This document shows, in pieces, positions 6,632 to 18,196 of a stretch of DNA of 64,000 nucleotides. Location: positions 248,001-312,000 of the forward strand of contig NZ_CP016177.1 of the NCBI RefSeq assembly GCF_001677275.1, in the 5' to 3' direction. The notes under the pieces are model-generated. The model searched no databases, had not been told where the DNA came from, and worked only from the letters and a program-made list of their open reading frames with translations. The translations under genes and the position numbers were made by a program. The number at the start of each line of letters is the position of its first letter. Positions within the stretch are counted from its first letter, which is position 1. This DNA is from Vibrio breoganii (lineage in GTDB: Bacteria; Pseudomonadota; Gammaproteobacteria; Enterobacterales; Vibrionaceae).

Positions 6632-8725
6632 GTGGCTCGTAAAACTCCTATTGAGCACTACCGTAATATCGGTATCGTGGCTCACGTAGATGCAGGTAAA
6701 ACAACCACAAGTGAGCGTATTCTATTCTATACCGGTCTCTCCCATAAAATTGGTGAGGTTCATGACGGCGCAGCAATCATGGACTGGATGGAGCAAGAGC
6801 AAGAGCGTGGTATTACTATCACATCTGCGGCTACCACCACCTTTTGGCGCGGTATGGAAGCTCAATTCCCAGATCATCGCATCAACATCATTGATACCCC
6901 AGGACACGTAGACTTCACTATCGAAGTAGAGCGCTCATTGCGCGTACTTGATGGTGCTGTAGTGGTATTCTGTGGCGCGTCTGGTGTTGAGCCTCAATCT
7001 GAAACCGTTTGGCGTCAAGCTGACAAATACGGTGTTCCTCGTCTAGTGTTCGTTAACAAAATGGACCGTACGGGTGCAGATTTCTTGCGTGTTGTCGATC
7101 AAATTGAAGAGCGTCTTGGCGCAACTCCAATTCCAATCCAACTAAACGTAGGTACGGAAGAAGAGTTTGCTGGCGTTGTTGACCTTATCAAGATGAAGCG
7201 CATCAGCTGGAACGAAGCTGATCAAGGTATGTCTTTCTCTTATGAAGATATCCCTGCTGACATGCTTGAAAGTGCTGAAGAGTGGCGCATTAACTTGGTT
7301 GAAGCAGCCGCTGAAGCCAATGAAGAGCTCATGGACAAATACCTTGAAGAGGGTGAACTAAGCGAAGCGGAGATCAAGCAAGGTCTACGTATCCGCACCC
7401 TTAACAATGAAATCGTGTTGGCAACGTGCGGAAGTGCTTTCAAAAACAAGGGTGTTCAAGCTGTACTTGATGCTGTTGTTGACTTCCTACCATCTCCAGT
7501 GGATGTTCCTGCGATTCAAGGCGTAGACGAAAACGAAAAAGAAGTTGAGCGTCATGCCGACGACAAAGAACCGTTTTCAGCACTAGCATTTAAGATTGCG
7601 ACAGACCCGTTTGTAGGTACGTTGAGCTTTGTGCGTGTGTATTCTGGTGTTGTCAAAACCGCGGATACGGTCTACAACTCAGTAAAACAGAAAAAAGAAC
7701 GTCTTGGTCGTATTGTGCAAATGCACTCGAACAAGCGTGAAGAAGTGAAAGAAGTACGAGCAGGCGATATTGCCGCTGTAATCGGTCTTAAAGACGTAAC
7801 TACAGGTGATACCTTGTGCGATATGAACCACAAAGTGATTCTAGAGCGCATGGAGTTCCCTGATCCAGTTATTCAGATTGTGGTTGAGCCAAGATCTCAA
7901 GCAGACCAAGATAAAATGGCCATTGCTTTAGAAAAACTTGCTGCGGAAGATCCTTCTTTCCACGTGGAAATGGACGAAGAAACAGGTCAGACACTGATCT
8001 CAGGTATGGGTGAGCTTCACCTTGATATCATCGTCGACCGTATGAAGCGTGAATTTAATGTTGGTTGTAACGTAGGTAACCCTCAAGTGGCTTACCGAGA
8101 AGCGATTCGTGGTACAACTGAGATTGAAGGTAAATTTATTCGCCAGGGTGAGCGTAACCAATACGGTCACGTATGGCTTAAACTTGAGCCGTCTGAACCC
8201 GGCGAAGGTTTTGTTTTTGAAAACGATATTGTGGATGGTGTGGTTCCAAGTGAATACATCAATTCGGTATCGAAAGGTATCGAAGAGCAAATGATCAATG
8301 GTGTGCTTGCCGGCTATCCTATGCAGGATGTCAAAGCGACTTTGTTCGATGGTTCTTACCACGATGTTGACTCAAGTGAGATAGCGTTTAGAATCGCTGC
8401 CTCAATGGCGTTCAGGGATGGTGCTCTTAAGGCACAACCAGTTCTCCTTGAACCAATGATGAAAGTTGAAGTAACTACTCCAGAAGACTGGATGGGTAGT
8501 GTAGTGGGTGACCTAAACCGTCGCCGCGGCATTATTGAGGGCATGGAAGATGGTACTGCAGGACTCAAAGTAGTCCGTGCGCAGGTTCCACTGTCTGTCA
8601 TGTTTGGTTATTCAACTGACTTGCGTTCGGCGACACAAGGCCGTGCTTCTTACTCTATGGAGTTTAGTGAGTACGCCGAAGTGCCGAAGAATGTGGCTGA
8701 TGCTATTATTGCCGAGCGTGGTTAA
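6632..8725 (+). CDS. fusA: Elongation factor G
   Basis: 697 residues, near the 704 of E. coli. Domain G begins with the P-loop AHVDAGKT (17-24), then RGITI in switch I, DTPGH (G3) and NKMD (G4). Domains II to V follow, with the [10 protein letters not shown] signature of domain III. EF-G is the GTPase that moves tRNA and mRNA after peptide-bond formation and helps recycle ribosomes with RRF. The start is GTG at 6632, preceded by AAGAGGAT. It sits in the str operon between rpsG and tuf, so this is the housekeeping EF-G and not the EF-G2 paralogue seen in many vibrios. Switch and catalytic residues look intact. Confidence 0.97.
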   Translation: MARKTPIEHYRNIGIVAHVDAGKTTTSERILFYTGLSHKIGEVHDGAAIMDWMEQEQERGITITSAATTTFWRGMEAQFPDHRINIIDTPGHVDFTIEVERSLRVLDGAVVVFCGASGVEPQSETVWRQADKYGVPRLVFVNKMDRTGADFLRVVDQIEERLGATPIPIQLNVGTEEEFAGVVDLIKMKRISWNEADQGMSFSYEDIPADMLESAEEWRINLVEAAAEANEELMDKYLEEGELSEAEIKQGLRIRTLNNEIVLATCGSAFKNKGVQAVLDAVVDFLPSPVDVPAIQGVDENEKEVERHADDKEPFSALAFKIATDPFVGTLSFVRVYSGVVKTADTVYNSVKQKKERLGRIVQMHSNKREEVKEVRAGDIAAVIGLKDVTTGDTLCDMNHKVILERMEFPDPVIQIVVEPRSQADQDKMAIALEKLAAEDPSFHVEMDEETGQTLISGMGELHLDIIVDRMKREFNVGCNVGNPQVAYREAIRGTTEIEGKFIRQGERNQYGHVWLKLEPSEPGEGFVFENDIVDGVVPSEYINSVSKGIEEQMINGVLAGYPMQDVKATLFDGSYHDVDSSEIAFRIAASMAFRDGALKAQPVLLEPMMKVEVTTPEDWMGSVVGDLNRRRGIIEGMEDGTAGLKVVRAQVPLSVMFGYSTDLRSATQGRASYSMEFSEYAEVPKNVADAIIAERG

Positions 8726-8728
8726 TAG

Positions 8729-8777
8729 TTTAGGCGTTGTATAGACCTGATGAAATTTTCAGATCAGCACGCCTAAA
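8729..8777 (+). other. Structured fusA-tuf spacer
   Basis: A 9-bp outer stem (TTTAGGCGT / ACGCCTAAA) encloses a second hairpin built on CTGAT...ATCAG. The element starts just after the fusA stop, lacks a T-run, and is followed by more GC-rich DNA before tuf. It looks like an RNA-processing or stability element between two highly expressed genes. Confidence 0.45.
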
Positions 8778-8874
8778 TATTGCGCTAAAGGCGTTTGATG
8801 CTTAAAATAGCAAATTCTGGCGCGCCTCGACTATGTCTGGTCGCGGCGAATCATAACTAGGAAGGAACACGATC

Positions 8875-10059
8875 GTGTCTAAAGAAAAATTTGAACGTAC
8901 GAAACCGCACGTAAACGTTGGTACTATCGGCCACGTTGACCACGGTAAAACAACTCTAACTGCAGCTATCTGTACTACTCTTTCAAAAGTATACGGTGGT
9001 GAAGCTAAAGACTTCGCATCTATCGATAATGCTCCTGAAGAGCGTGAGCGCGGTATCACAATCGCTACTTCTCACGTTGAGTACGATACTCCTGATCGTC
9101 ACTACGCACACGTAGACTGTCCTGGACACGCCGATTATGTTAAAAACATGATCACTGGTGCTGCTCAAATGGACGGCGGTATCCTAGTTGTTGCTGCGAC
9201 TGATGGCCCTATGCCTCAAACTCGTGAGCACATCCTACTTGGTCGTCAGGTTGGTATTCCTTACATCATCGTATTCATGAACAAATGTGACATGGTTGAT
9301 GACGAAGAACTACTTGAGCTAGTAGAAATGGAAGTTCGTGAACTTCTTTCTGAGTACGATTACCCAGGTGATGACCTACCAGTAATCCAAGGTTCTGCAC
9401 TTGGCGCTCTAAACGGCGAAAAGCAGTGGGAAGACAAGATCGTTGAGCTTGCAGAAGCACTAGATTCTTACATTCCACTTCCAGAGCGTGCTGTTGACCT
9501 ACCGTTCCTACTTCCTATTGAAGATGTATTCTCAATTCAAGGTCGTGGTACTGTTGTTACTGGTCGTATCGAGCGCGGTATCCTACGCGTAGGTGACGAA
9601 GTAGAAATCGTTGGTATCAAAGAAACTACTCTTACTACTTGTACTGGTGTTGAAATGTTCCGTAAGCTGCTTGACGAAGGTCGTGCAGGTGAGAACGTTG
9701 GTGCACTACTACGTGGTACTAAGCGTGATGACGTTGAACGTGGCCAAGTACTTGCTGCTAAAGGTTCTATCAACCCTCACACTAAATTTGAGTCAGAAGT
9801 GTACGTTCTTTCTAAAGACGAAGGCGGCCGTCACACTCCTTTCTTCAAAGGTTACCGTCCACAGTTCTACTTCCGTACAACTGACGTAACAGGCGACATC
9901 ACTCTACCTGAAGGCGTAGAAATGGTAATGCCAGGTGACAACGTTCAAATGACTGTTGAGCTAATCGCTCCAATCGCAATGGACGAAGGTCTACGTTTCG
10001 CAATCCGCGAAGGTGGCCGTACTGTAGGTGCTGGTGTTGTTGCTAAGATCTTTGACTAA
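8875..10059 (+). CDS. tuf: Elongation factor Tu
   Basis: 394 residues. The GTPase domain carries GHVDHGKT (19-26), DCPGH (G3) and NKCD (G4). Domains 2 and 3 are complete, ending in [13 protein letters not shown]-Tu brings aminoacyl-tRNA to the ribosomal A site. It starts at GTG 8875 after AGGAAGGAACACG, a strong ribosome-binding site. It is last in the str operon and corresponds to tufA; a second tuf copy elsewhere in the genome is usual but cannot be seen here. Codon use is strongly biased toward highly expressed-gene codons (CGT, CTA, AAC, GGT). Confidence 0.98.
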   Translation: MSKEKFERTKPHVNVGTIGHVDHGKTTLTAAICTTLSKVYGGEAKDFASIDNAPEERERGITIATSHVEYDTPDRHYAHVDCPGHADYVKNMITGAAQMDGGILVVAATDGPMPQTREHILLGRQVGIPYIIVFMNKCDMVDDEELLELVEMEVRELLSEYDYPGDDLPVIQGSALGALNGEKQWEDKIVELAEALDSYIPLPERAVDLPFLLPIEDVFSIQGRGTVVTGRIERGILRVGDEVEIVGIKETTLTTCTGVEMFRKLLDEGRAGENVGALLRGTKRDDVERGQVLAAKGSINPHTKFESEVYVLSKDEGGRHTPFFKGYRPQFYFRTTDVTGDITLPEGVEMVMPGDNVQMTVELIAPIAMDEGLRFAIREGGRTVGAGVVAKIFD

Positions 10060-10108
10060 TATTTAGTTAAAATCTTGCGATACTCTTCCTCGGAAGAAAC
10101 CGCACTTG

Positions 10109-10135
10109 AAAAGGGGAGCTTCGGCTTCCCTTTTT
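10109..10135 (+). terminator. Intrinsic terminator after tuf (TTCG tetraloop)
   Basis: AAGGGGAGC-TTCG-GCTTCCCTT forms a stable hairpin closed by a TTCG tetraloop, followed by TTT. It ends the str operon. Confidence 0.85.
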
Positions 10136-10143
10136 GCTCTCTG

Positions 10144-10213
10144 TAGCTACTAGCTTTGAGCTGCTAGCTGTAAGATTGATATTTCCTCCCACTGAAGGCT
10201 TGAAGCTTGCAGC
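10144..10213. repeat. AGCT/CTAG-rich intergenic repeat
   Basis: Six AGCT and two CTAG tetranucleotides occur in about 70 bases (TAGCTACTAGCTTTGAGCTG and the AAGCTTGCAGCTG further on). The pattern resembles the low-complexity AGCT/CTAG repeats found between genes in many Vibrio genomes. It lies between the tuf terminator and the S10 promoter and fills part of a 473-base gap without a protein gene. Confidence 0.5.
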
Positions 10214-10241
10214 TGAACTCCGATTATTTTTCACACACCCC

Positions 10242-10269
10242 TTGCATCCCATTCTGCGATCTGTATAAT
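10242..10269 (+). promoter_or_regulatory. Sigma-70 promoter of the S10 operon
   Basis: TTGCAT (10242-10247) lies 16 bases from a perfect TATAAT (10264-10269). The discriminator GCCTCCCAC resembles those of rRNA P1 promoters. The leader to rpsJ is about 260 bases. Confidence 0.85.
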
Positions 10270-10275
10270 GCCTCC

Positions 10276-10844
<569 letters not shown>

Positions 10845-10858
10845 GGGAGATTAGAATA

Positions 10859-11488
10859 ATGATTGGTCTAGTCGGACGTAAAGTGGGTATGACCCGCGTA
10901 TTTACCGAAGAAGGCGTTTCTATCCCAGTAACTGTAGTGGAAGTAGAAAATAACCGTGTATCACAAGTTCGTACTCTTGATACTGATGGTTACTCTGCAA
11001 TCCAAATTACAGCTGGTGCTAAGAAAGCTAGCCGCGTTAATAAAGCCGAAGCTGGTCACTTTGCGAAAGCAGGTGTTGAAGCAGGTCGCGGTCTTTGGGA
11101 ATTCCGTTTAGAAAACGGCGAAGAGTTTGAAGTTGGCGCTGAGCTAAACGTAGAACTTTTCAACGAAGTTAAAAAAGTAGACGTTACTGGTACATCTAAA
11201 GGTAAAGGCTTCCAAGGCGCTATCAAGCGTTGGAACTTCTCTACTCAAGATATGACTCACGGTAACTCCTTGTCTCACCGTGCACCGGGTTCAATTGGCC
11301 AATGTCAAACTCCAGGTCGCGTATTTAAAGGCAAGAAAATGGCTGGTCACATGGGAGCTGAGCGTGTAACGACTCAAAACCTAGAGATCGTACGTGTTGA
11401 CGCTGAGCGCAATCTGCTTCTTATTAAAGGTGCAGTACCAGGCTCAATCGGCGGCAACGTTATCGTAAAACCAGCTGTTAAAGCATAA
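10859..11488 (+). CDS. rplC: 50S ribosomal protein L3
   Basis: 209 residues. L3 is an early-assembly 50S protein that reaches toward the peptidyl-transferase centre. Its long loop ([19 protein letters not shown]) includes the glutamine that PrmB methylates in E. coli. AAGGGAG lies upstream of the ATG, which is 14 bases after the rpsJ stop. Second gene of the S10 operon. Confidence 0.98.
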   Translation: MIGLVGRKVGMTRVFTEEGVSIPVTVVEVENNRVSQVRTLDTDGYSAIQITAGAKKASRVNKAEAGHFAKAGVEAGRGLWEFRLENGEEFEVGAELNVELFNEVKKVDVTGTSKGKGFQGAIKRWNFSTQDMTHGNSLSHRAPGSIGQCQTPGRVFKGKKMAGHMGAERVTTQNLEIVRVDAERNLLLIKGAVPGSIGGNVIVKPAVKA

Positions 11489-11504
11489 CGTCTAGGAGTA
11501 AGTA

Positions 11505-12107
11505 ATGGAATTGATGGTTAAAGGTGCTGATGCACTAACTGTTTCCGAGACTACTTTCGGACGTGACTTCAACGAAGCTCTTGTACACCAAGTAGTTGTT
11601 GCTTTTGCAGCAGGTGCTCGTCAAGGTACTCGTGCTCAAAAGACTCGTTCTGAAGTATCTGGCGGTGGCGCTAAGCCATGGCGTCAGAAAGGTACTGGCC
11701 GTGCACGTGCTGGTACTATTCGTAGCCCAATCTGGCGTTCAGGTGGTGTTACTTTTGCTGCGAAACCACAGGATCACAGCCAAAAAGTTAACAAGAAAAT
11801 GTACCGCGGCGCTATGAAAAGCATTCTTTCTGAGCTAGTTCGTCAAGAACGTCTAGTTGTTGTAGATAACTTCTCAGTAGAAGCACCAAAAACTAAAGAG
11901 CTAATAGCTAAGCTGAAAGATCTTGAGCTTAACGATGTTCTGATCGTAACTAGTGAAGTAGATGAAAATCTATTCTTAGCTGCTCGTAACCTTTATAAAG
12001 TTGACGCTCGTGACGTTGCTGCGATTGATCCAGTAAGTCTTATTGCGTTCGACAAGGTTCTAATTACTGCTGAAGCAGTGAAGCAAGTTGAGGAGATGCT
12101 GGCATGA
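11505..12107 (+). CDS. rplD: 50S ribosomal protein L4
   Basis: 200 residues. The extended loop ([18 protein letters not shown]) reaches into the polypeptide exit tunnel near the macrolide site. In E. coli L4 is the autogenous repressor of the S10 operon. TAGGAG precedes the ATG. The last four bases (ATGA) overlap the start of rplW. Confidence 0.98.
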   Translation: MELMVKGADALTVSETTFGRDFNEALVHQVVVAFAAGARQGTRAQKTRSEVSGGGAKPWRQKGTGRARAGTIRSPIWRSGGVTFAAKPQDHSQKVNKKMYRGAMKSILSELVRQERLVVVDNFSVEAPKTKELIAKLKDLELNDVLIVTSEVDENLFLAARNLYKVDARDVAAIDPVSLIAFDKVLITAEAVKQVEEMLA

Positions 12108-12406
12108 TCACTGAAGAGCGTCTACTAAAAGTTCTACGTGCTCCACATATCTCTGAAAAAGCAACTATGGCTGCAGAGAAAGCGAACACTATCGTTTTCA
12201 AAGTAGCAAAAGATGCAACTAAAAAAGAGATCAAAGCAGCTGTAGAAAAGCTATTTGAAGTTGAAGTTAAGTCTGTAAATACTCTTGTTCTTAAGGGTAA
12301 GACCAAACGTCAAGGTATGCGTGAAGGCCGTCGTTCAGACGTGAAAAAAGCTTACGTTACCTTGAAAGAAGGTCAAGATCTTGACTTCGTTGGCGGTGCG
12401 GAATAA
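12104..12406 (+). CDS. rplW: 50S ribosomal protein L23
   Basis: 100 residues. L23 sits at the tunnel exit and is the docking site for trigger factor and SRP; Glu18 (in PHISEKAT), the key trigger-factor contact in E. coli, is present. The start overlaps the rplD stop by 4 bases, which implies translational coupling. Confidence 0.98.
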   Translation: MITEERLLKVLRAPHISEKATMAAEKANTIVFKVAKDATKKEIKAAVEKLFEVEVKSVNTLVLKGKTKRQGMREGRRSDVKKAYVTLKEGQDLDFVGGAE

Positions 12407-12421
12407 CAGGAGTAGTTAAGA

Positions 12422-13246
12422 ATGGCTATTGTTAAATGTAAGCCGACTTCCCCTGGTCGTCGTCACGTAGTTAAAGTTGTTAACGCTGACCTACACAAGG
12501 GTAAGCCATACGCTCCACTTCTAGAGAAAAACTCTAAGAATGGTGGTCGTAACAACAACGGTCGTATCACAGTACGTCACATCGGTGGTGGTCACAAACA
12601 TCACTACCGTCTAGTTGACTTTAAACGTACTAAAGATGGCATTCCAGCGAAAGTTGAGCGTCTAGAATACGATCCAAACCGTAGCGCAAACATTGCTCTA
12701 GTTCTGTACGCAGACGGTGAGCGCCGCTACATTATCGCACCTAAAGGTATTTCAGCTGGTGATACAGTCCAGTCTGGTGTTGATGCGCCAATCAAAGCAG
12801 GTAACACTCTGCCGATGCGTAACATCCCAGTTGGTTCAACTGTTCACTGTGTTGAGCTTAAGCCTGGTAAAGGTGCACAAATTGCTCGTTCTGCAGGTGC
12901 ATACGCACAAATCATCGCTCGCGATGGTGCATATGTAACTGTACGCCTACGTTCTGGCGAGATGCGCAAAGTTCTTTCTGAAGGTCGTGCAACGATCGGT
13001 GAAGTTGGTAACTCTGAGCACATGCTACGTGAACTAGGTAAAGCTGGTGCTTCACGCTGGCGCGGCGTACGTCCAACCGTACGTGGTGTAGTAATGAACC
13101 CGGTAGACCACCCACACGGTGGTGGTGAAGGTCGTACATCTGGTGGCCGTCACCCAGTATCACCTTGGGGTCAGCCTACTAAAGGCTTTAAGACTCGTAA
13201 GAACAAGCGCACTGACAAGTACATCGTACGTCGTCGTAATAAGTAA
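12422..13246 (+). CDS. rplB: 50S ribosomal protein L2
   Basis: 274 residues. L2 is needed for subunit association and peptidyl transfer. The conserved segment [19 protein letters not shown] contains the histidine equivalent to E. coli His229. The basic C-terminal tail ([17 protein letters not shown]) is complete. AGGAG lies upstream, 15 bases after rplW. Confidence 0.98.
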   Translation: MAIVKCKPTSPGRRHVVKVVNADLHKGKPYAPLLEKNSKNGGRNNNGRITVRHIGGGHKHHYRLVDFKRTKDGIPAKVERLEYDPNRSANIALVLYADGERRYIIAPKGISAGDTVQSGVDAPIKAGNTLPMRNIPVGSTVHCVELKPGKGAQIARSAGAYAQIIARDGAYVTVRLRSGEMRKVLSEGRATIGEVGNSEHMLRELGKAGASRWRGVRPTVRGVVMNPVDHPHGGGEGRTSGGRHPVSPWGQPTKGFKTRKNKRTDKYIVRRRNK

Positions 13247-13253
13247 TCTATAA

Positions 13254-13544
<291 letters not shown>

Positions 13545-13554
13545 GGAGTAGATG

Positions 13555-13887
13555 ATGGAAGCTTTAGCTAAACATAACTTTGCTCGTATTTCTCCACAGA
13601 AAGCGCGCCTTGTAGCGGATCAAATCCGTGGCAAGAATGTTGATCAAGCACTAGAAATCCTAACTTTCAGCAACAAAAAAGCTGCTGAACTAGTTAAGAA
13701 GGTTCTTGAATCAGCAATCGCGAACGCTGAGCATAACGAAGGTGCAGATATCGACGATTTAAATGTCGCTAAAATCTTCGTAGATGAAGGTCCTATCATG
13801 AAGCGTATTATGCCTCGTGCTAAAGGCCGTGCCGACCGTATCTTGAAGCGTTCTTGCCACATCACTGTTGTTGTTGCAGACGCTTAA
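13555..13887 (+). CDS. rplV: 50S ribosomal protein L22
   Basis: 110 residues from the second of two adjacent ATG codons, which gives the family N-terminus [16 protein letters not shown]. Its long beta-hairpin ([15 protein letters not shown]) lines the narrow part of the exit tunnel and is the site of some macrolide-resistance changes. No insertion or deletion is visible there. AAGGAG lies upstream. Confidence 0.97.
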   Translation: MEALAKHNFARISPQKARLVADQIRGKNVDQALEILTFSNKKAAELVKKVLESAIANAEHNEGADIDDLNVAKIFVDEGPIMKRIMPRAKGRADRILKRSCHITVVVADA

Positions 13888-13903
13888 GACTAGGAGATAA
13901 GCA

Positions 13904-14602
13904 ATGGGTCAGAAAGTACATCCTAATGGTATTCGTCTTGGCATCGTCAAGCCTTGGAATGCTACATGGTTTGCTAACACCAAAGATTTCGCTGACAACC
14001 TAGACGGCGACTTCAAGGTACGTCAGTTCCTTACTAAGGAACTTTCAAAAGCGTCTCTTTCACGTATCGTTATCGAGCGTCCTGCTAAGAGCATTCGTGT
14101 GACTATTCACACTGCTCGTCCAGGCGTTGTGATCGGTAAGAAAGGCGAAGACGTTGAGAAGCTACGCGCAGCTGTAGCTAAAATTGCAGGTGTACCGGCG
14201 CAGATTAACATCGCTGAAGTACGTAAGCCTGAGCTTGATGGTCAACTAGTAGCTGATAGCATCGCTTCTCAGCTAGAGCGTCGTGTTATGTTCCGTCGTG
14301 CTATGAAGCGCGCAGTTCAAAACGCAATGCGTCTAGGTGCTAAGGGTATCAAAGTAGAAGTAAGCGGCCGTCTTGGCGGTGCTGAAATCGCGCGTACTGA
14401 ATGGTACCGTGAAGGCCGTGTGCCACTACACACCCTACGTGCTGACATCGATTACGCAACTTCTTCGGCTCACACCCAATATGGTGTGATCGGCATTAAA
14501 GTCTGGATCTTCAAAGGTGAAATCCTAGGCGGTATGCCAGCTGCTAATGCAGTAGAGCCAAAGGCTGACAAGCCTAAGAAGCAGCGTAAAGGCCGTAAGT
14601 AA
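13904..14602 (+). CDS. rpsC: 30S ribosomal protein S3
   Basis: 232 residues. An N-terminal KH domain contains the GxxG loop ([13 protein letters not shown]), and a conserved C-terminal domain follows with a basic tail (PKKQRKGRK). S3 lines the mRNA entry channel and, with S4 and S5, has mRNA helicase activity. TAGGAG precedes the ATG. Confidence 0.98.
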   Translation: MGQKVHPNGIRLGIVKPWNATWFANTKDFADNLDGDFKVRQFLTKELSKASLSRIVIERPAKSIRVTIHTARPGVVIGKKGEDVEKLRAAVAKIAGVPAQINIAEVRKPELDGQLVADSIASQLERRVMFRRAMKRAVQNAMRLGAKGIKVEVSGRLGGAEIARTEWYREGRVPLHTLRADIDYATSSAHTQYGVIGIKVWIFKGEILGGMPAANAVEPKADKPKKQRKGRK

Positions 14603-14613
14603 GGAGTCGACTA

Positions 14614-15024
14614 ATGCTACAACCTAAACGTACTAAGTTCCGTAAGGTTCAGACAGGTCGTAACCGTGGCCTAGCTAAAGGTACTGAAGTAAGCTTCGGC
14701 GAATTCGGTCTTAAAGCTGTTGGTCGTGGACGTATTACTGCTCGTCAAATCGAAGCGGCACGTCGTGCAATGACACGTCATGTTAAACGTCAAGGTCAAA
14801 TCTGGATTCGTATTTTCCCAGACAAACCGATTACTGAAAAACCTCTTGAAGTTCGTCAAGGTAAAGGTAAAGGTAACGTAGAGTACTGGGTTGCTCAAAT
14901 CCAACCTGGCAAGGTTATGTACGAAATGAATGGCGTACCTGAAGAGTTGGCACGTGAAGCGTTCCGCCTAGCGGCACGTAAACTGCCTATCAAAACAACA
15001 TTTGTAACTAAGCAGGTGATGTAA
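14614..15024 (+). CDS. rplP: 50S ribosomal protein L16
   Basis: 136 residues, [19 protein letters not shown] to [10 protein letters not shown]16 organises the A-site region of the 50S subunit and is a late-assembly protein. AAGGAGTCG lies upstream. The gene overlaps the start of rpmC by one base (TAATG). Confidence 0.98.
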   Translation: MLQPKRTKFRKVQTGRNRGLAKGTEVSFGEFGLKAVGRGRITARQIEAARRAMTRHVKRQGQIWIRIFPDKPITEKPLEVRQGKGKGNVEYWVAQIQPGKVMYEMNGVPEELAREAFRLAARKLPIKTTFVTKQVM

Positions 15025-15215
15025 TGAAAGCACAAGAGCTACGTGAAAAAAGCGTTGAAGAGCTTAACGCTGAGCTATTAAATTTGCTACGTGAACAGTT
15101 CAACTTGCGCATGCAAGCGGCAACTGGTCAACTACAGCAAACACATACTCTTAAAGCTGTACGTCGTGATATCGCACGTGTTAAAACCGTATTGACTGAG
15201 AAGGCAGACGCATAA
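15024..15215 (+). CDS. rpmC: 50S ribosomal protein L29
   Basis: 63 residues, two long helices, located next to L23 at the tunnel exit. [19 protein letters not shown] is typical. Its start overlaps the rplP stop and its stop overlaps the rpsQ start by one base each, so three genes are tightly coupled. Confidence 0.97.
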   Translation: MKAQELREKSVEELNAELLNLLREQFNLRMQAATGQLQQTHTLKAVRRDIARVKTVLTEKADA

Positions 15216-15469
15216 TGAGCGACAAAATCCGTACTTCACTTGGTCGTGTTGTTAGTGACAAAGGCGATAAGTCTATTGTTGTTGCTATCGAGCGCATGGT
15301 TAAACACCCAATTTACGGCAAGTTCGTAAAGCGCACGACTAAAATTCACGCACATGATGAAAACAACGAGTGTGGCCTAGGCGATACTGTTGAAGTTCAA
15401 GAATGTCGTCCACTGTCTAAGACTAAGTCTTGGACTTTGGTGAAAGTTGTAGAAAAAGCGAAAATCTAA
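15215..15469 (+). CDS. rpsQ: 30S ribosomal protein S17
   Basis: 84 residues of OB fold ([20 protein letters not shown]). S17 binds the 5' domain of 16S rRNA early in assembly. It is the last gene of the S10 operon. A hairpin-T-run terminator and a separate promoter lie between it and rplN. Confidence 0.98.
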   Translation: MSDKIRTSLGRVVSDKGDKSIVVAIERMVKHPIYGKFVKRTTKIHAHDENNECGLGDTVEVQECRPLSKTKSWTLVKVVEKAKI

Positions 15470-15493
15470 TTTTCGTTAATTTTTAACAACTTA

Positions 15494-15532
15494 AAGCGGC
15501 TTCCAGATTTTTTTGGGAGCCGCTTATTTTTT
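15494..15532 (+). terminator. Intrinsic terminator of the S10 operon
   Basis: AAGCGGCTTCC and GGGAGCCGCTT pair as an 11-bp stem around a T-rich loop, followed by ATTTTTTG. It separates S10 and spc transcription units. Confidence 0.8.
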
Positions 15533-15558
15533 GTCTACCCAATTGCAAAAAAGGGTGG

Positions 15559-15573
15559 TACAATTCGCGTCCC
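15559..15573 (+). promoter_or_regulatory. Probable spc operon promoter (-10 and discriminator)
   Basis: TACAAT (15559-15564) is followed by TCGCGTCCCT, nearly identical to the discriminator of the str promoter. No good -35 lies at 16-18 bases (TACCCA is weak). The position, after the S10 terminator and about 70 bases before rplN, fits the E. coli Pspc. Confidence 0.6.
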
Positions 15574-15633
15574 TTTAAAGAGGCAGCCCGACCCGAGAGG
15601 GTCTAGTTTTTAATATTTAGCGGAGCACTAACA

Positions 15634-16005
15634 ATGATCCAAATGCAAAGTACACTTGACGCTGCAGATAACTCTGGCGCGCGCAAGGTAATGTGTATTA
15701 AGGTTCTGGGTGGCTCACACCGTCGTTATGCACATATCGGAGACGTCATCAAAGTTACTGTGAAGGAAGCAATTCCTCGCGGTAAAGTAAAAAAAGGTGA
15801 TGTTCTGAAGGCGGTAGTAGTTCGCACCCGTAAAGGCGTTCGTCGTCCAGACGGTTCTGTCATTCGCTTCGACCGTAATGCTTGTGTATTGTTGAACGAC
15901 ACTACTGAGCAACCAGTCGGCACTCGTATCTTTGGCCCAGTGACTCGTGAACTTCGTAATGCGAAATTCATGAAGATTGTATCACTGGCTCCAGAAGTAC
16001 TATAA
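15634..16005 (+). CDS. rplN: 50S ribosomal protein L14
   Basis: 123 residues, [19 protein letters not shown] to [11 protein letters not shown]14 lies at the subunit interface, where RsfS and the stringent factors act, and forms bridges to 16S rRNA. It is the first gene of the spc operon. GCGGAGC precedes the ATG. Confidence 0.98.
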   Translation: MIQMQSTLDAADNSGARKVMCIKVLGGSHRRYAHIGDVIKVTVKEAIPRGKVKKGDVLKAVVVRTRKGVRRPDGSVIRFDRNACVLLNDTTEQPVGTRIFGPVTRELRNAKFMKIVSLAPEVL

Positions 16006-16016
16006 GGAGCACTTAA

Positions 16017-16334
16017 ATGGCAGCTAAAATCCGTCGTAACGACGAAGTAATCGTTCTTGCTGGTAAAGATAAAGGCAAGAAAGGTAAAGTAACTAAGGTT
16101 CTAGCAACCGGTAAAGTTATCGTTGAAGGTATCAACCTTGTTAAGAAACACCAGAAGCCTGTACCGGCAATGGGTGTTCAAGGTGGTATCGTAGAGCAAG
16201 AAGCAGCAATTGATGCTTCAAACATTGCAATCTACAACGCAGCTACTGGTAAAGCAGACCGTATCGGTTTCCGTTTCGAAGATGGCAAGAAAGTTCGTTT
16301 CTTCAAGTCTAACAACGAAATCGTTTCTAACTAA
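16017..16334 (+). CDS. rplX: 50S ribosomal protein L24
   Basis: 105 residues with the N-terminal KOW motif ([18 protein letters not shown]). L24 starts assembly of the 5' domain of 23S rRNA and later lies near the tunnel exit. AAGGAGC precedes the ATG. In E. coli, S8 binds the rplX-rplE spacer to repress the operon; the 24-base spacer here is in the same place. Confidence 0.98.
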   Translation: MAAKIRRNDEVIVLAGKDKGKKGKVTKVLATGKVIVEGINLVKKHQKPVPAMGVQGGIVEQEAAIDASNIAIYNAATGKADRIGFRFEDGKKVRFFKSNNEIVSN

Positions 16335-16358
16335 GAATAGAGTAATTTGGAGTGAACT

Positions 16359-16898
16359 ATGGCGAAACTGCATGATTACTACAAGTCGTCTGTAGTCGCT
16401 GAACTGACCAAAGAGTTCAGCTACACAAGCGTCATGCAAGTCCCTAGAATCGAAAAGATCACCCTTAACATGGGTGTGGGTGAAGCAATCAATGATAAGA
16501 AGCTTCTAGAAAACGCAGCATCTGATATGGCAACGATCTCTGGTCAAAAGCCACTTATCACTAAAGCGCGTAAATCTGTTGCAGGCTTTAAAATCCGTGA
16601 AGGCTACCCAATCGGTTGTAAAGTAACCTTGCGTGGCGAACGTATGTGGGATTTCCTTGAGCGTTTGATTAACATCGCTCTACCACGTGTACGTGACTTC
16701 CGTGGTGTTAGCGCTAAGTCTTTTGACGGACGCGGTAACTACAGCATGGGCGTTCGCGAGCAAATCATCTTCCCGGAAATCGACTTTGATAAAGTTGATC
16801 GCGTTCGTGGTCTTGATATTACTATCACGACTTCTTCGAACACCGATGAGGAAGGCCGAGCTCTGCTGGCTGCCTTTAACTTCCCATTCCGTAAGTAA
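16359..16898 (+). CDS. rplE: 50S ribosomal protein L5
   Basis: 179 residues ([19 protein letters not shown] to AAFNFPFRK). L5 binds 5S rRNA, contacts the P-site tRNA and forms the bridge to S13. TTGGAG precedes the ATG. The full length matches E. coli. Confidence 0.98.
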   Translation: MAKLHDYYKSSVVAELTKEFSYTSVMQVPRIEKITLNMGVGEAINDKKLLENAASDMATISGQKPLITKARKSVAGFKIREGYPIGCKVTLRGERMWDFLERLINIALPRVRDFRGVSAKSFDGRGNYSMGVREQIIFPEIDFDKVDRVRGLDITITTSSNTDEEGRALLAAFNFPFRK

Positions 16899-16915
16899 GG
16901 TGAAGGGTTACTGTT

Positions 16916-17221
16916 ATGGCTAAACAATCTATGAAGGCACGTGAAACAAAACGTGCAAAGCTAGTAGCAAAATTCGCTGAAAAGCGTCGTGCGCTAAAAA
17001 TCACTATCAGTGATGTTAACGCATCTGAAGAAGAGCGTTGGGACGCAGTACTTAAACTGCAATCTCTTCCACGTGATTCAAGTGCATCACGTCAGCGTAA
17101 CCGTTGCAACCAAACTGGTCGTCCACACGGTTACCTACGTAAGTTCGGTCTTAGCCGTATTAAGGTTCGTGAAGCTTGCATGAAAGGCGAGATTCCGGGT
17201 CTTCGTAAGGCTAGCTGGTAA
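16916..17221 (+). CDS. rpsN: 30S ribosomal protein S14 (zinc-free form)
   Basis: 101 residues, the long C-minus form without the CxxC zinc ribbon of the short form, so its function does not depend on zinc. It ends in [10 protein letters not shown]14 is a late-binding protein of the 30S head. The upstream ribosome-binding site is weak (AAGGTGAAGGG). Confidence 0.97.
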   Translation: MAKQSMKARETKRAKLVAKFAEKRRALKITISDVNASEEERWDAVLKLQSLPRDSSASRQRNRCNQTGRPHGYLRKFGLSRIKVREACMKGEIPGLRKASW

Positions 17222-17250
17222 GTGCCACTTAATCATTTGGAGTATAACGT

Positions 17251-17643
17251 ATGAGCATGCAAGATCCGATTTCGGATATGCTGACCCGCATTCGTAACGG
17301 TCAGGCAGCAAACAAAGTTGCTGTAAAAATGCCTTCTTCAAAGCTTAAAGTTGCAATTGCTACTTTGCTGAAAAACGAAGGTTACATCACAGACTTCGCT
17401 GTAGAAAGCGGAGCAAAACCAGAGCTAGAAGTTACTCTTAAGTACTTCCAAGCAAAACCAGTAATCGAGCAAATCCAACGTGTTTCTCGTCCAGGTCTGC
17501 GCGTCTATAAGAATAAAGACAGCATTCCTTCAGTGATGGGTGGTTTGGGTATTGCTGTAGTGTCCACTTCCAAAGGTCTTATGTCTGACCGCGCCGCTCG
17601 CAAAGCGGGTCTTGGTGGTGAGATCATCTGCTACGTAGCTTAA
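17251..17643 (+). CDS. rpsH: 30S ribosomal protein S8
   Basis: 130 residues beginning [19 protein letters not shown]8 binds the central domain of 16S rRNA and in E. coli is the autogenous repressor of the spc operon. TTGGAG precedes the ATG. AAGGAG for the next gene starts right at the stop. Confidence 0.98.
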   Translation: MSMQDPISDMLTRIRNGQAANKVAVKMPSSKLKVAIATLLKNEGYITDFAVESGAKPELEVTLKYFQAKPVIEQIQRVSRPGLRVYKNKDSIPSVMGGLGIAVVSTSKGLMSDRAARKAGLGGEIICYVA

Positions 17644-17653
17644 GGAGTAGAAT

Positions 17654-18187
17654 ATGTCTCGTGTTGCTAAAGCACCTGTCGCTATTCCAGCTGGAGTAGA
17701 GGTGAAGATTAACGGTCAAGAAGTTACTGTGAAAGGCCCTAAGGGTGAACTTTCTCGCGTTTTCAACAACGCAGTAGTAGTTTCTCAGGAAGATAACAAC
17801 CTAACTTTCGGTCCACGTGAAGGTGTAGCTGGTGCTTGGGCACAAGCTGGTACTGCTCGTGCACTTGTAAACAACATGGTTGTTGGTGTTACTGAAGGCT
17901 TTACAAAGAAACTGATCCTTAAGGGTGTTGGTTACCGTGCTGCTATTAAAGGCAACGCTGTAAACCTAACTCTAGGTTTCTCTCACCCAGTTGAGCACGC
18001 TGTGCCAGCGGGTATTAAAGCTGAATGTCCTAGCCAAACTGAAATCGTACTAACTGGTGCTGATAAGCAACTAGTTGGTCAGGTTGCGGCTGACATTCGT
18101 TCTTACCGTGAGCCTGAGCCTTATAAAGGCAAAGGTGTTCGTTACGCAGATGAATATGTGCGTACCAAAGAAGCTAAGAAGAAGTAA
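17654..18187 (+). CDS. rplF: 50S ribosomal protein L6
   Basis: 177 residues, with two tandem L6 folds and the C-terminal signature [15 protein letters not shown]6 lies near the sarcin-ricin loop and the factor-binding site. Changes here can give aminoglycoside resistance; none of the conserved blocks is disturbed. Confidence 0.98.
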   Translation: MSRVAKAPVAIPAGVEVKINGQEVTVKGPKGELSRVFNNAVVVSQEDNNLTFGPREGVAGAWAQAGTARALVNNMVVGVTEGFTKKLILKGVGYRAAIKGNAVNLTLGFSHPVEHAVPAGIKAECPSQTEIVLTGADKQLVGQVAADIRSYREPEPYKGKGVRYADEYVRTKEAKKK

Positions 18188-18196
18188 GGTAACACT

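Noticed and set aside
8000..8362. A 120-codon open frame opposite fusA
   Set aside because: It is a shadow of fusA with no ribosome-binding site and unnatural composition.
15543..15564. TTGCAA as the -35 of the spc promoter
   Set aside because: The spacing to TACAAT is only 10 bases, too short; the -35 remains undefined.
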